From NCBI GenBank assembly GCA_043758755.1, contig JAYVMW010000024.1, forward strand, positions 1-64,000: 64,000 nt of DNA, in the 5' to 3' direction. Below, piece after piece: positions 17,614-25,960 of this stretch. This DNA is from Solimicrobium sp043758755 (GTDB lineage: Bacteria > Pseudomonadota > Gammaproteobacteria > Burkholderiales > Burkholderiaceae_D). A program made the translations under genes and the position numbers. The notes below the pieces were generated by a model. The model was not told the origin of the DNA. It did no database searches and worked only from the letters and a program-made list of their open reading frames with translations. Numbering within the stretch: position 1 is the first letter of the stretch; the number at the start of each line of letters is the position of its first letter.

Positions 17614-18930
17614 TTATCCTGTGATGACAGTGTCGGCGATTATACTATCGACTGGCCTGACCATCAGAGTCAGAACTGCACCGATAAAAAGCGCACCGGT
17701 CAGCATGATCATGCCGGCGTCAGTACTGTGGGTCAGATCTTTCATCCAGCCGATTAAAAAGGGACTGACAAAGCCGGCCAGATTGCCCATGGAATTGATC
17801 AGGGCAATCCCAAGCGCTGCGCCGGTGTCACTCAACAGTGCAGTCGGCAGACTCCAGAATACTGCTATGCCGCCAAGGATGCCAGCCAAGGCCACGGTCA
17901 GCCATAACATGGCCAGCGCAGTATTCTGGTGAAACAGTGTTGATAACAATAACCCCAGCCCACCCAGCAGCATCGGCACGGCCAGATGCCAGCGCCGTTC
18001 CCGGTGCCGGTCTGAACTGCGACCAGTGAAAAGCATGCCGAGGGTTGCTGCAAAATAGGGAATCGCAGTCAACACACCAACCAACAGAATATCGCGTACA
18101 CCGGTAGCCTTGATCATGGTCGGCAACCAAAAACTGACGCCGTACAGCCCCATGACCAGAGTGAAATAAATGGTGGTCAAATGCCACACTGGCGCACTGC
18201 GCACTACCTGTGCCAGATCCATTTTCTGTTTGACCAGTTCGTCCTGCTGCAGATTGCCTATCAAAATCTGCTTTTCCTCGGCACCCAGCCAATGGACAGA
18301 TGCGATCCGGTCTGGCAGTGCTTTGAAGATGATGATCCCCAAGATCATGGCCGGGAGCGCTTCCAGCACAAACATCCACTGCCATCCCGCCATCCCGAAG
18401 ACACCTGACGTAATCTGCATGATCCAGCCGGACAGCGGACCACCAATCACACCTGATACGGCAACCGCAGACATGAGCACCGCATAAATCCTGCCGCGCC
18501 GCACCGAGGGATACCAGTAAGTCATGTACAGAATCACGCCGGGGAAAAATCCGGCTTCGGCCAGACCGAGCAGAAAACGCATCAGGTAAAACAGCGGCGC
18601 GGAATTGATGAAAACCATGGCGCCTGAAATAACACCCCAACTGATCATGATGCGTGCGATCCACAGTCGCGCACCGACTTTATGCAAAATCAGGTTACTG
18701 GGAATTTCAAATAAAAAATAGCCGATGAAAAATATTCCCGCTCCCAGTCCGTAGACCGTATCGCTCAGATTCAGATCGGCCATCATCTGCAGTTTGGCAA
18801 ACCCGACATTGACCCGGTCCAGATAAGACACCACATAACTCAAAAACAGGATGGGCATGATGCGCCAGGTCACTCTGTTATAAATGGCATTGTCCTGCTG
18901 GGCGGAATCGAGATTCAGGTTATGGGTCAT
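17614..18930 (-). CDS. MFS transporter, anion:cation symporter (ACS) family
   Basis: A 438-residue, 12-helix major facilitator. The signatures SYLDRVNVGFAKLQM after helix 1, GLAEAGFFPGVILYMTYWYP around helix 4 and a cytoplasmic central loop are typical of the ACS family (glucarate, tartrate, phthalate, pantothenate-type organic anions). The specific substrate is unknown. It is the first gene of the three-gene minus-strand operon with the cystine-symporter-like and disulfide-reductase-like genes, whose coding regions are separated by only 4 and 0 bp. Confidence 0.85.
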   Translation of the reverse strand: MTHNLNLDSAQQDNAIYNRVTWRIMPILFLSYVVSYLDRVNVGFAKLQMMADLNLSDTVYGLGAGIFFIGYFLFEIPSNLILHKVGARLWIARIMISWGVISGAMVFINSAPLFYLMRFLLGLAEAGFFPGVILYMTYWYPSVRRGRIYAVLMSAVAVSGVIGGPLSGWIMQITSGVFGMAGWQWMFVLEALPAMILGIIIFKALPDRIASVHWLGAEEKQILIGNLQQDELVKQKMDLAQVVRSAPVWHLTTIYFTLVMGLYGVSFWLPTMIKATGVRDILLVGVLTAIPYFAATLGMLFTGRSSDRHRERRWHLAVPMLLGGLGLLLSTLFHQNTALAMLWLTVALAGILGGIAVFWSLPTALLSDTGAALGIALINSMGNLAGFVSPFLIGWMKDLTHSTDAGMIMLTGALFIGAVLTLMVRPVDSIIADTVITG

Positions 18931-19047
18931 ACAGTTGTTTATTTGGTTAAAGTCACATCTGCTTACTGAATTTCATGAAAAATCCAGTCAACGGCACCCT
19001 GTCAATTTCGTTAAATGCGTATTTGCAGTCAAAAACTGGAATTTATT

Positions 19048-19506
19048 ATGAAATCCGCACTCTTTTCTGCCCTGCTTACCCTGCTTCCGTTGACGGTCCT
19101 GGCCCAGAATGCACCACCTCCACCCAACCTCGGTGACCCCGGCTATTATGGCCAGATCGATCCCGACGGAAACAATCCGCCACCTGTCGTTTATTCCACA
19201 CCAATTGTTGTACAACCCGCACCGGTTTATTACCCGCCCGTATACCTGCGGGTACCGCCGATGTATTACCAGAACTGGCCACAGTACTGCGGCTACTACA
19301 ACGCCTGTTTCTATCCGGTATTTTTTGTGCAGGAAGGTTGGTATATCAACTGGTATGGTCCCTGGTACCGACGTTACTATCCCTATGGAAGACCAGGATT
19401 TTCCGCCCATTTTTATTACAACCCGCATTACAACGGCGGACATCACGATGAGCCACATTACGGGCACGATAAACATGAAGGTCACCATGACGACCACCAT
19501 CATTGA
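19048..19506 (+). CDS. Exported Pro/Tyr-rich protein with His-rich C-terminus
   Basis: A 152-residue protein of unknown function. A clear signal peptide (about residues 1-19, ending VLAQ) is followed by a Pro/Tyr/Asn-rich mature region with PPPPNLGDPGYYG and many Tyr-Pro and Tyr-Tyr pairs. A tail of about 35 residues contains a dozen His plus Asp and Glu. The tail looks able to bind divalent metal (Ni, Cu, Zn), but no known metallochaperone motif is present. Residues 20-110 resemble small surface proteins sometimes called YXWGXW-type; I am not sure. ATG 19048 is chosen because it gives the complete signal peptide. Confidence 0.72.
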   Translation: MKSALFSALLTLLPLTVLAQNAPPPPNLGDPGYYGQIDPDGNNPPPVVYSTPIVVQPAPVYYPPVYLRVPPMYYQNWPQYCGYYNACFYPVFFVQEGWYINWYGPWYRRYYPYGRPGFSAHFYYNPHYNGGHHDEPHYGHDKHEGHHDDHHH

Positions 19507-19523
19507 TCCACCTTGCAGCACAA

Positions 19524-19787
19524 TTATCTGTAGCGGATTTTCATTGCCAGAATAAACAGGGCCAGCATCAAGGTAAAGGTATTGGCGAGAATCATCGGCC
19601 AGGCCTGCAGGCAGATGCCGTAGATCAGCCACAAGGCAATTCCAACGGTAAAGATGACATACATGCCCAGCGAAACACCATGGGCATGTTTGTTTTTCCA
19701 GGTCAGAAGTGCCTGAGGGATAAAAGCGACGGTAGTCAGGATTGCTGCCACATAGCCGATCAGATCAGCGCTTTGGCCCGGAATCAT
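19524..19787 (-). CDS. SemiSWEET-family small transporter
   Basis: An 87-residue protein with three predicted helices, the size and topology of a SemiSWEET (half of the eukaryotic SWEET fold), which dimerises to pass sugars or other small solutes across the inner membrane. The PQ motif is seen in TVAFIPQALLTWKNK, with the conserved Asn in LANTFTLMLALFIL. I chose the ATG at 19787 because it overlaps the TGA of the upstream flavin reductase (ATGA) and gives the normal family length; the frame itself is open to 19853. Substrate unknown. Confidence 0.8.
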   Translation of the reverse strand: MIPGQSADLIGYVAAILTTVAFIPQALLTWKNKHAHGVSLGMYVIFTVGIALWLIYGICLQAWPMILANTFTLMLALFILAMKIRYR

Positions 19788-20284
19788 TCCGTTCCCGATG
19801 AAAGTAACTGACCACCGTGGAAAATCAGCGGTGCGCTTGGTGTGAACTGACACTGCTCCACTTCACCGACAAAAATCACATGATCTCCTTCCGGATAACG
19901 ACTGCGGTTGCTGCATTCAAACCAGGCCGCCGCACCATCCAGTATCGGCAGACCCTGTTCAGACAGCGTATATCCAACACCGTCAAACCGGTCTTTCACC
20001 GCCTTGGAAAACTGATCGGCCAGCACTGCCTGGCTGGCGGCCAATACATTGATGACGTAATGACTGTTCACACTGAACACCGGCATGCTCTTTGCCGCAT
20101 TGGACAGACTCCACAACACCAACGGTGGATTTAGGGAAACCGAATTGAACGAACTGGCCGTAATACCCCAGAATCGGCCGTCCGGCAACACGGTGGTAAT
20201 AACCGTTACGCCGGTGGCAAATTGCGACAGTGCGCCCCTGAAATGGGGTACATCGAAATCGGGTGGGGAGGCAGGTTTATTCAT
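19784..20284 (-). CDS. Flavin reductase-like FMN-binding split-barrel protein
   Basis: A 166-residue protein of the flavin reductase domain family, which use NAD(P)H to reduce FMN for partner monooxygenases. Typical features are FRGALSQFATGVTVITT at the N-terminus, GITASSFNSVSLNPPLVLWSL in the flavin-binding part and the later GDHVIFVGEVE. ATG 20284 (MNKPASPP) is preferred to the TTG at 20305. It is 44 bp downstream of the SMC gene on the same strand and translationally coupled to the SemiSWEET. No monooxygenase partner is adjacent, so its redox partner is unknown. Confidence 0.85.
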   Translation of the reverse strand: MNKPASPPDFDVPHFRGALSQFATGVTVITTVLPDGRFWGITASSFNSVSLNPPLVLWSLSNAAKSMPVFSVNSHYVINVLAASQAVLADQFSKAVKDRFDGVGYTLSEQGLPILDGAAAWFECSNRSRYPEGDHVIFVGEVEQCQFTPSAPLIFHGGQLLSSGTE

Positions 20285-20328
20285 TTTTATAGGATATGTT
20301 GCCAAAGGCTAACCTATCATACCTGAAA

Positions 20329-23148
20329 TCAAACCGCGCGCCGCTGCAATACAAAAATAGGTTGGGCCCACTCGGCTTCTTTCTTTTTCTTGCTGGTGAT
20401 CAGGGTCAGTTCGGATGGATCGTACACGTCAGTATTGTGCGTCAGCGGCGTTGTCATCAGATACTGCGCATCGGTGTTTTTCAAAAATTCACCGACCAGC
20501 TGAATATTGCGGATATCCAGATGGGCGAAGGGTTCATCGATAAACACAAAGCCACCGCTGCCATCTTCCGACTTCAACAATCCGATCAGCAGAATCAGCG
20601 ATTTCATGACCTGCTGGCCGCCGGAAGCTTCACCGTCGTTCATGCCGATGACCGCTTTACCATCAAATTTGAAACGCACATGCAGACCCGCCTGAGCCAG
20701 CTGCACATCATCGTTTTCCAGACGGACCGGATCGGCATGCACTTCAATGCCGGCCAGTTCACCGAGCTGCTTGATATTCTTTGCGTAAATCTTGATGGTG
20801 TAGCGCAACCGTTCAATATACGCACCGCGCGCATTCGAAGTCGCTTCCATGGCGCGGTTGTTCTGATAGCGCCGCTCTTCGGTTTCAGCCTGCTGACCGG
20901 CCAGCTGATGATGCAGGCGGTGATGCTGATCGACTACCGTAACATCGGTTTCCCACTCTTCACCGGATATATCCTGGTCAATACTCTTGATGCGCAATTC
21001 CACCTGGCGCGAATTTTCATATTTCTCAACCAGCGAGTCCAGATAACTTTCCTTGCGCCAGCCCACCGGCAGTTTGCTCCAGCTGTGCCGACTGTCTTTT
21101 AACACCCGGGCCTGCGCGCTGCGCTCCTGCGCCAGTCGCTGTTCATGTTCGCGCGACTGCTGCTCCGACACCGCCAGATATTTCTGCGCATCCTGCCAGG
21201 CAATTTCGGAACGGGTTTTGGCTACAGTGGCCTGCTTCAACAGATCGCCCAGCTCACCCAATCGTCCACCGACTTCGGTGCGCGCTTTTTTGAGCGGCTC
21301 CACGTTACGTGCGGCCTCATCAAATTCATCGCGCCGTGCATGCAGTTCCTTGGCCGCATCGACACCGGCCAGCAGAGTTTTCAGATTACTGACATTGCCG
21401 ACCAGTTTGCTGATTTCCAGAGTCAGCTGATCTTCCTGTTGCTCAAGGCGGGGCAGACTGGCCAGCAAGGCTTCCAGACGCTGGGTCCGTCCGGCATTGC
21501 CGAAACGGTAACGCGCCACTTCCACAAAGACCGAACGTCCGCCGCGCCGTTCGCTGTGGAACGCTTCCGGCGTAATCCATTCTTCGCTGGCCGACAGCTT
21601 CATGCCGGCAGCAATGCTGTCCACGCGCTGGATGCGCTTTAGCTGATCGATCAGCCAGGCCGGCACTTTGGTACTGAACTGCATCACGCCAAACAGACTG
21701 TTGTCCTGTTTGGCATTGACCTTGGGCGCCTGCATGCGGTCCGGCACAATGAAATGCGGGAAACGCATCTGTTCGGCCAGTTTAAAGGCAGCTGACGCGT
21801 CACCTGACTGATTCAGCAACAGTACGTGAGAAAAACCTTTCAAAATCCCTTCCACCGCTGCCTGCCAGCGCGGATCAACCACTTCCACCACGTCTGCCAG
21901 CATCACGTGGTCGATTTTTGCATCGGACAGCGCACGGCGCATGGCGCGCACATTCTCCGGATCAGGCACACCGGTTTTGCTTTGCAGGCCATCAATCGTG
22001 CTTTTTTGCTCGGCAATTTTTTCGGCGAGTTCGGCACGCCGTTGCTTTTGCTGCGCCAGCAGGGATTCCTGCTGCTCCAGTTGCTGGGTTGTGGCAGCGA
22101 TATCGGCACCGGATTCGGCAGCCAGCTTTTCCAGACGCTGTTTCTGATCAAGCAGATTTTCCTGCGGCTTTAACTGGACATTGATTTCAGACAGACGCTT
22201 TTGCAGCGCTTTTTCTTCCTGCTCCAGAGTCCCTTCCTGTTTCAGGTTCTCGGAAAACAAACGCCCCTTCTCGGCCAGCTCGCTGCGCTGCGAGCTCAGC
22301 TGGTTATCCTGCTGTTTCAGATTCTGTTTGGCACTGCGCAAACTCTGACTGATGGCCAGAAAATGTTTACGGGTTTCCAGATAATGCAGGCTGGGTAAAA
22401 TCTGTTCCTGCAGATCGCGCTTTTCGCGGGTTTTATTTTCCCACTGGTGGTAGTTCGCTACGCGCAGCCGCAGACCTTCCAGATTGGCTTTGGCCACTTC
22501 CAGCTCGGCTTCAAACTGCTGCAGTTCAATTTCGGTATCGTGCTGATGGCGTTTGGCTTCATCGTAGGCATCCAGCACTTCCTTGTCACCAAACACCTGA
22601 AACACCAGATCGAGCAGCTGGCGCGGCGCGTATTCGCACAGCTTGTCGGTCTCGCCCTGCTCCAGCGCCAGTACCTTGGCCATGGCAGGCGACAATCCGG
22701 CGTTGGCCAGACGCTTGCGGTACGTTTCCACACCGAGCCAGTCGCTGGCATCGACCACTTCCTCCACTTCAACCCGGCCCGGGCGCATGAGGTACTGACG
22801 CTTCCAGTCGCCGCCATTTTTCTGGATCTGGCAGATCAGGGTGACTTCATCTTCACTGAAAAAACCGGACGAACGAAATGGGCGGTTCGAAAGCTGGCGC
22901 CCGACCGGCTTGTTGTCCACCACAGCACGAATCCAGGCGATCGGCTGACCGGAATGACGCGCGTAATGCTTATAGGTACGTCCCATCGAACAGTCCAGAC
23001 CGAACAGAGTACGCAGCGCATCGAGCAGCGTGGTTTTGCCGGAACCGTTTTGGCCCGAGATGGTGATGATTTTGGCATCGAGCGGAATATTTTTGATGCG
23101 CTGCCAGTAGTCCCAATGCACGAGTTCTAATGATTTGATATGGAACAT
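20329..23148 (-). CDS. SMC-like ATPase of a MukBEF/MksBEF/Wadjet-type complex
   Basis: A 939-residue chromosome-organising ATPase. The order is: N-terminal head with Walker A GQNGSGKTT at 32-40 and an SMC-type Q-loop region (LEQGETDKLCEYAP, from 162); coiled coil about 200-390; a hinge-like globular domain about 395-550 (AAVEGILKGFSHVLLL); returning coiled coil about 555-820; C-terminal head with ABC signature EASGGQQ at 840-846, Walker B FVFIDE at 867-872 and D-loop AHLD to 878. The arms (about 190 residues) are much shorter than in Smc, MukB or MksB. It is the last gene of a tight operon after the kite-like and kleisin-like genes (4-bp gap). DNA loop extrusion or plasmid restriction is inferred from the family, not shown. 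Confidence 0.8.
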   Translation of the reverse strand: MFHIKSLELVHWDYWQRIKNIPLDAKIITISGQNGSGKTTLLDALRTLFGLDCSMGRTYKHYARHSGQPIAWIRAVVDNKPVGRQLSNRPFRSSGFFSEDEVTLICQIQKNGGDWKRQYLMRPGRVEVEEVVDASDWLGVETYRKRLANAGLSPAMAKVLALEQGETDKLCEYAPRQLLDLVFQVFGDKEVLDAYDEAKRHQHDTEIELQQFEAELEVAKANLEGLRLRVANYHQWENKTREKRDLQEQILPSLHYLETRKHFLAISQSLRSAKQNLKQQDNQLSSQRSELAEKGRLFSENLKQEGTLEQEEKALQKRLSEINVQLKPQENLLDQKQRLEKLAAESGADIAATTQQLEQQESLLAQQKQRRAELAEKIAEQKSTIDGLQSKTGVPDPENVRAMRRALSDAKIDHVMLADVVEVVDPRWQAAVEGILKGFSHVLLLNQSGDASAAFKLAEQMRFPHFIVPDRMQAPKVNAKQDNSLFGVMQFSTKVPAWLIDQLKRIQRVDSIAAGMKLSASEEWITPEAFHSERRGGRSVFVEVARYRFGNAGRTQRLEALLASLPRLEQQEDQLTLEISKLVGNVSNLKTLLAGVDAAKELHARRDEFDEAARNVEPLKKARTEVGGRLGELGDLLKQATVAKTRSEIAWQDAQKYLAVSEQQSREHEQRLAQERSAQARVLKDSRHSWSKLPVGWRKESYLDSLVEKYENSRQVELRIKSIDQDISGEEWETDVTVVDQHHRLHHQLAGQQAETEERRYQNNRAMEATSNARGAYIERLRYTIKIYAKNIKQLGELAGIEVHADPVRLENDDVQLAQAGLHVRFKFDGKAVIGMNDGEASGGQQVMKSLILLIGLLKSEDGSGGFVFIDEPFAHLDIRNIQLVGEFLKNTDAQYLMTTPLTHNTDVYDPSELTLITSKKKKEAEWAQPIFVLQRRAV

Positions 23149-23152
23149 ATTG

Positions 23153-23794
23153 TTATTCTTGTTCTTTGATGGGGTTAATCTTAAAGATGTCGGCCAACGC
23201 GCCGTTGATAATGCGCTCTTTGAGCGAGTCGGTATCCATGAGCAAATCCAGCAACGGACCTTCGGCGATCAGGTCGCCCTTGCGCTCAATGAAACCAAGC
23301 CGGTTCAGAATGCCAAGATTCATATCCATTTTGGTTTTTTTGCCGAGCTTGTCGCCAAAGTCGGACAGCAGCGCACGGTAGGAAATCCCCAGAGAGGCTT
23401 CTGCGGCGCGCGGCATGGGCCGTTCCTTGCCAAACATTTCACTCTGATCCTGCTCGGACAGCAGATGCAGCGACTGCCGTTCGCGCTTGGGCAAAATGAT
23501 CATGGCCCACAACACCACCAGCAATGCCACGCCATCACGCGCCAGACCGAAATTATTGTTCTGCCAGGTGTCGCGCGCACCAAACACTTTGGATTCCACG
23601 TCACGCACCAGCGCCAGCGTGACATGATCGGCATACACGTTGTCGACAAATTTCATGCCGCAGGTTAAAAGTCGGGCATCGACATCGGCGCGAAACATTT
23701 CGTCGGTCAGAGCCCGTTTCACCAGTTTGTCTTCGCGCTTCAGAGTCTGGTGCGTGATCAGCCGCGCAATAAGAATTTGTGATTCCTGATTCAT
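23153..23794 (-). CDS. Kite-like winged-helix subunit (MukE/MksE/JetB-like)
   Basis: A 213-residue protein without export signal. It lies between the kleisin-like and SMC genes, where MukE, MksE or JetB always sits, and has the expected size. The middle resembles a kite winged helix: VTLALVRDVESKVFG, then the hydrophobic helix VALLVVLWAMIILPKRERQ, then a second domain with LGILNRLGFIERKGD, a clear helix plus beta-wing pattern. I do not recognise a specific named family by sequence, so the call rests on operon position and fold pattern. Its ATG overlaps the stop of the upstream gene (ATGA). Confidence 0.65.
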   Translation of the reverse strand: MNQESQILIARLITHQTLKREDKLVKRALTDEMFRADVDARLLTCGMKFVDNVYADHVTLALVRDVESKVFGARDTWQNNNFGLARDGVALLVVLWAMIILPKRERQSLHLLSEQDQSEMFGKERPMPRAAEASLGISYRALLSDFGDKLGKKTKMDMNLGILNRLGFIERKGDLIAEGPLLDLLMDTDSLKERIINGALADIFKINPIKEQE

Positions 23795-25149
23795 GTTGTT
23801 TCTTCTGGGTTGGAAGCAGTACTGCCCGCTTTGTACATTAATTTTGCATCCGACAGCGCCGAGATTTCAGCATCGGTTACGGTAACCAGATTGTCGGTCA
23901 GGGTAAAGCGCATCGGCAGATCAGACAAGCGGGCCGTGGCACCCTGAGCGCTGGACTGTTCCTTGTCACCGATCAGCGGCAGCAGCGAAGCGCGGTAGGA
24001 AGCGATCGCAAAACTGTTTGGCAGCAGCACGCTTTGCACTTCCACGCCTTCCGGCAGGCCCTGCGCATTATTGTCCTGCCCGATCGCATGCAGTGAAGCC
24101 AGCCAGGCATCGAGCTGGGTATAGAGTACGGTTTCATCCTGTACCTGGAATTCGGTTTCGAGTCCGGTCGGCAGATCGAAATTCTGGTTCTGCCGCTCGG
24201 CAAAGATTTCGGTTTCGGCCACGTCGATCATTTCACCGGGCGTAATGAATAAGGGCGTGACCGGAATATCGATGGCATTGTCGGCCAGCGCAGCCAGATC
24301 ACTGTGTTTCATCAGCCAGGTTTTGATATCGGTGGTTGACAGGCCGGACTGGCCCAGATGCACGCGCTGCCGCTCCACCTGATTCAATGCACGCGAAAAC
24401 ATGCCCTGCATATTCAGCAGCGCGCTTTGCGCCCGGCCGATCGCCTGCGCTGCACGCTGTGTGGCAGCGTCGGCATTGCCATCCTGGGTAATTGAATAAA
24501 TGATTTTGGTGCCTTTTTCGACCCAGTCGCAGGCATTGTTCCATTTGCTTTGCGAGGCGCGCAACCGGTATTCGGAACCGGAGGCAATGGCGTCGCGAAA
24601 TTCTTCGGTCAGTTCGATGAGTCGTCCGAGCAGATGCTGGAGCTGCTCTACGGTCACACCACCGAGCGCCTGAGCGCCGGCGACCTGGGTCATTAAAAAG
24701 CCCATGTCGGCCGCATCGGCGTCCTGATCCGACACCAAAAGTGAGTCGAGCGCAGACAGGACGTTGCGCGCCAGTGGCGACACCCGGTACAGCGAAGTGG
24801 CGGCTTCCCAGATCAGTAAATGATGCGAACGCAGACGCGCCAGTACAGTGTCGAGACTGTCCGGCTGCAGATACGCCAGTCTGGCGTTGATTTCGGCCCG
24901 GGAAAAGCTGGAAGACTGCGCATCGCCGACCAGTTCACGCAACACCAGCAAACGCACCAGCACACCATCAGAGCCACCGTGAAACAGCGCGGTGAAGGCC
25001 TGCAGAACAGGTTGGGCACGTTTTAACTGAAAAACCTGTTCGATGTCATCAAAAGCGACTTCAGGTTTAAAGTAGGCTTGCAGTGAACTGTCAGCGTCGT
25101 CCAGTTCCGGGCTATTAGAATGATTTTGACCATTTTGCATGGGCTGCAT
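23791..25149 (-). CDS. Kleisin-like subunit (MukF/MksF/JetA-like)
   Basis: A protein of about 452 residues, close to MukF (440). The N-terminal part has an all-alpha/winged-helix pattern: ARAEINARLAYL-like helices followed by LDTVLARLRSHHLLIW and LYRVSPLARNVL. The middle is helical with VEQLQHLLGRLIELTEEF, and the C-terminal part is more beta-rich (MRFTLTDNLVTVTDAE). It is the first gene of the three-gene operon. The start is uncertain: ATG 25149 (MQPMQNGQ) or 25140 are both possible, with no strong ribosome site; the frame is open to 25302. Assignment as kleisin depends on the adjacent SMC and small subunit. Confidence 0.62.
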   Translation of the reverse strand: MQPMQNGQNHSNSPELDDADSSLQAYFKPEVAFDDIEQVFQLKRAQPVLQAFTALFHGGSDGVLVRLLVLRELVGDAQSSSFSRAEINARLAYLQPDSLDTVLARLRSHHLLIWEAATSLYRVSPLARNVLSALDSLLVSDQDADAADMGFLMTQVAGAQALGGVTVEQLQHLLGRLIELTEEFRDAIASGSEYRLRASQSKWNNACDWVEKGTKIIYSITQDGNADAATQRAAQAIGRAQSALLNMQGMFSRALNQVERQRVHLGQSGLSTTDIKTWLMKHSDLAALADNAIDIPVTPLFITPGEMIDVAETEIFAERQNQNFDLPTGLETEFQVQDETVLYTQLDAWLASLHAIGQDNNAQGLPEGVEVQSVLLPNSFAIASYRASLLPLIGDKEQSSAQGATARLSDLPMRFTLTDNLVTVTDAEISALSDAKLMYKAGSTASNPEETT

Positions 25150-25267
25150 TTTAAGTGATATGCCGGCTTTTGGGGTGGCTAATTGGCGTTGCGCAAATAG
25201 CACAAATGCCGCCGCGCTCGTTCTAATTCGTTGATAAATTGATCTTATCGCCATCCTTTCGCATCCG

Positions 25268-25282
25268 ATCCCGATCCGGGAT
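25268..25282. promoter_or_regulatory. Operator-like inverted repeat between the SMC operon and the orphan gene
   Basis: ATCCCG, 3-nt spacer, CGGGAT forms a 6-bp palindrome in the 265-bp divergent region, about 120 bp upstream of the kleisin-like start and 130 bp upstream of the orphan gene at 25415. It could bind a dimeric regulator. No known operator is recognised. Confidence 0.25.
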
Positions 25283-25337
25283 ATCACCCATTGCCCTAAC
25301 AATAAGATTTAAATAACCTTGCCGAACTTTGAAATTG

Positions 25338-25366
25338 AAAGACTGAACGCGTCAATGTCAGTCTTT
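25338..25366 (+). promoter_or_regulatory. Stem-loop in the leader of the orphan gene at 25415
   Basis: AAAGACTGA and TCAGTCTTT form a perfect 9-bp stem with an 11-nt loop, followed by TTAAC. It lies about 50 bp upstream of the start codon, so it may act in the 5' leader. The U-rich arm could also make it a weak terminator. Confidence 0.35.
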
Positions 25367-25414
25367 TAACTGCTTGTCTTCATCAAGAACCAAATTCTGA
25401 AAAGGGAAATTTTT

Positions 25415-25960
25415 ATGTCACTGACCATTACCAACTATGTCCACGCCTTTAATGCCAACGACCATCTGGCCCAGGCTGCCGGCAATAACGACATTGGGAC
25501 CGATAACCAAATTACCGGCAATAACAAAGAAACCGGCAAATCGTTCATTCAGCTAATGGGCGAATTCCTGATGAACGGTATCAATGGCATCAAATCGTAT
25601 TTACAGTCAGTTGACGATATCAATAACTTTACAAGTTCAAGCAGTTCATTCCTGCAAACGCTGTCTAAATATGAGCCAGGTCCGAATAATAACCAAGTGA
25701 CCCTCACTCAAAACAATGGAACAACCATAGTGCTTACACAAAACCAGGGCGAAAAATTTGCTTCGATAACCATCGGTGGAAAGACCGAACCTCTGACAAA
25801 ATCCATCGATGAAATAACGATCAATCTAGCCAAAGAGGTGCGCAGGCATCAAAATGGTCAACTCTCATTCCTTCAGGATAAAGCTGCATTGCGATGCGCA
25901 ACCAAGATCTTGGGGCCTGACGTTGCGAATGAAGCCCCAACCGGAAAGGTTTCAATTTAA
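25415..25960 (+). CDS. Hypothetical protein, AT-rich, unrecognised
   Basis: A 181-residue protein with no family I recognise. ATG 25415 follows a good AAAGGGA ribosome site. There is no signal peptide. The first 60 residues are Asn/Thr/Gly-rich and polar, followed by an amphipathic stretch (FIQLMGEFLMNGINGIKSYL), a Ser-rich linker and a strand-rich part (QVTLTQNNGTTIVLTQNQG). Base composition is visibly more AT-rich than the neighbouring SMC operon. The polar N-terminus would be compatible with a secreted effector or surface protein, but nothing proves it. It is followed by a second AT-rich orphan on the same strand. Confidence 0.65.
   Translation: MSLTITNYVHAFNANDHLAQAAGNNDIGTDNQITGNNKETGKSFIQLMGEFLMNGINGIKSYLQSVDDINNFTSSSSSFLQTLSKYEPGPNNNQVTLTQNNGTTIVLTQNQGEKFASITIGGKTEPLTKSIDEITINLAKEVRRHQNGQLSFLQDKAALRCATKILGPDVANEAPTGKVSI

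Noticed and set aside
20296..21102. 268-codon plus-strand frame
   Set aside because: Antisense shadow of the SMC ATPase gene, whose Walker B and signature motifs lie in the same bases.
20329..25149. Calling the SMC operon a complete Wadjet defence system
   Set aside because: The nuclease subunit JetD/MksG is not present on either side and the small subunits cannot be matched by eye to JetA/JetB, so only a related SMC complex is claimed.
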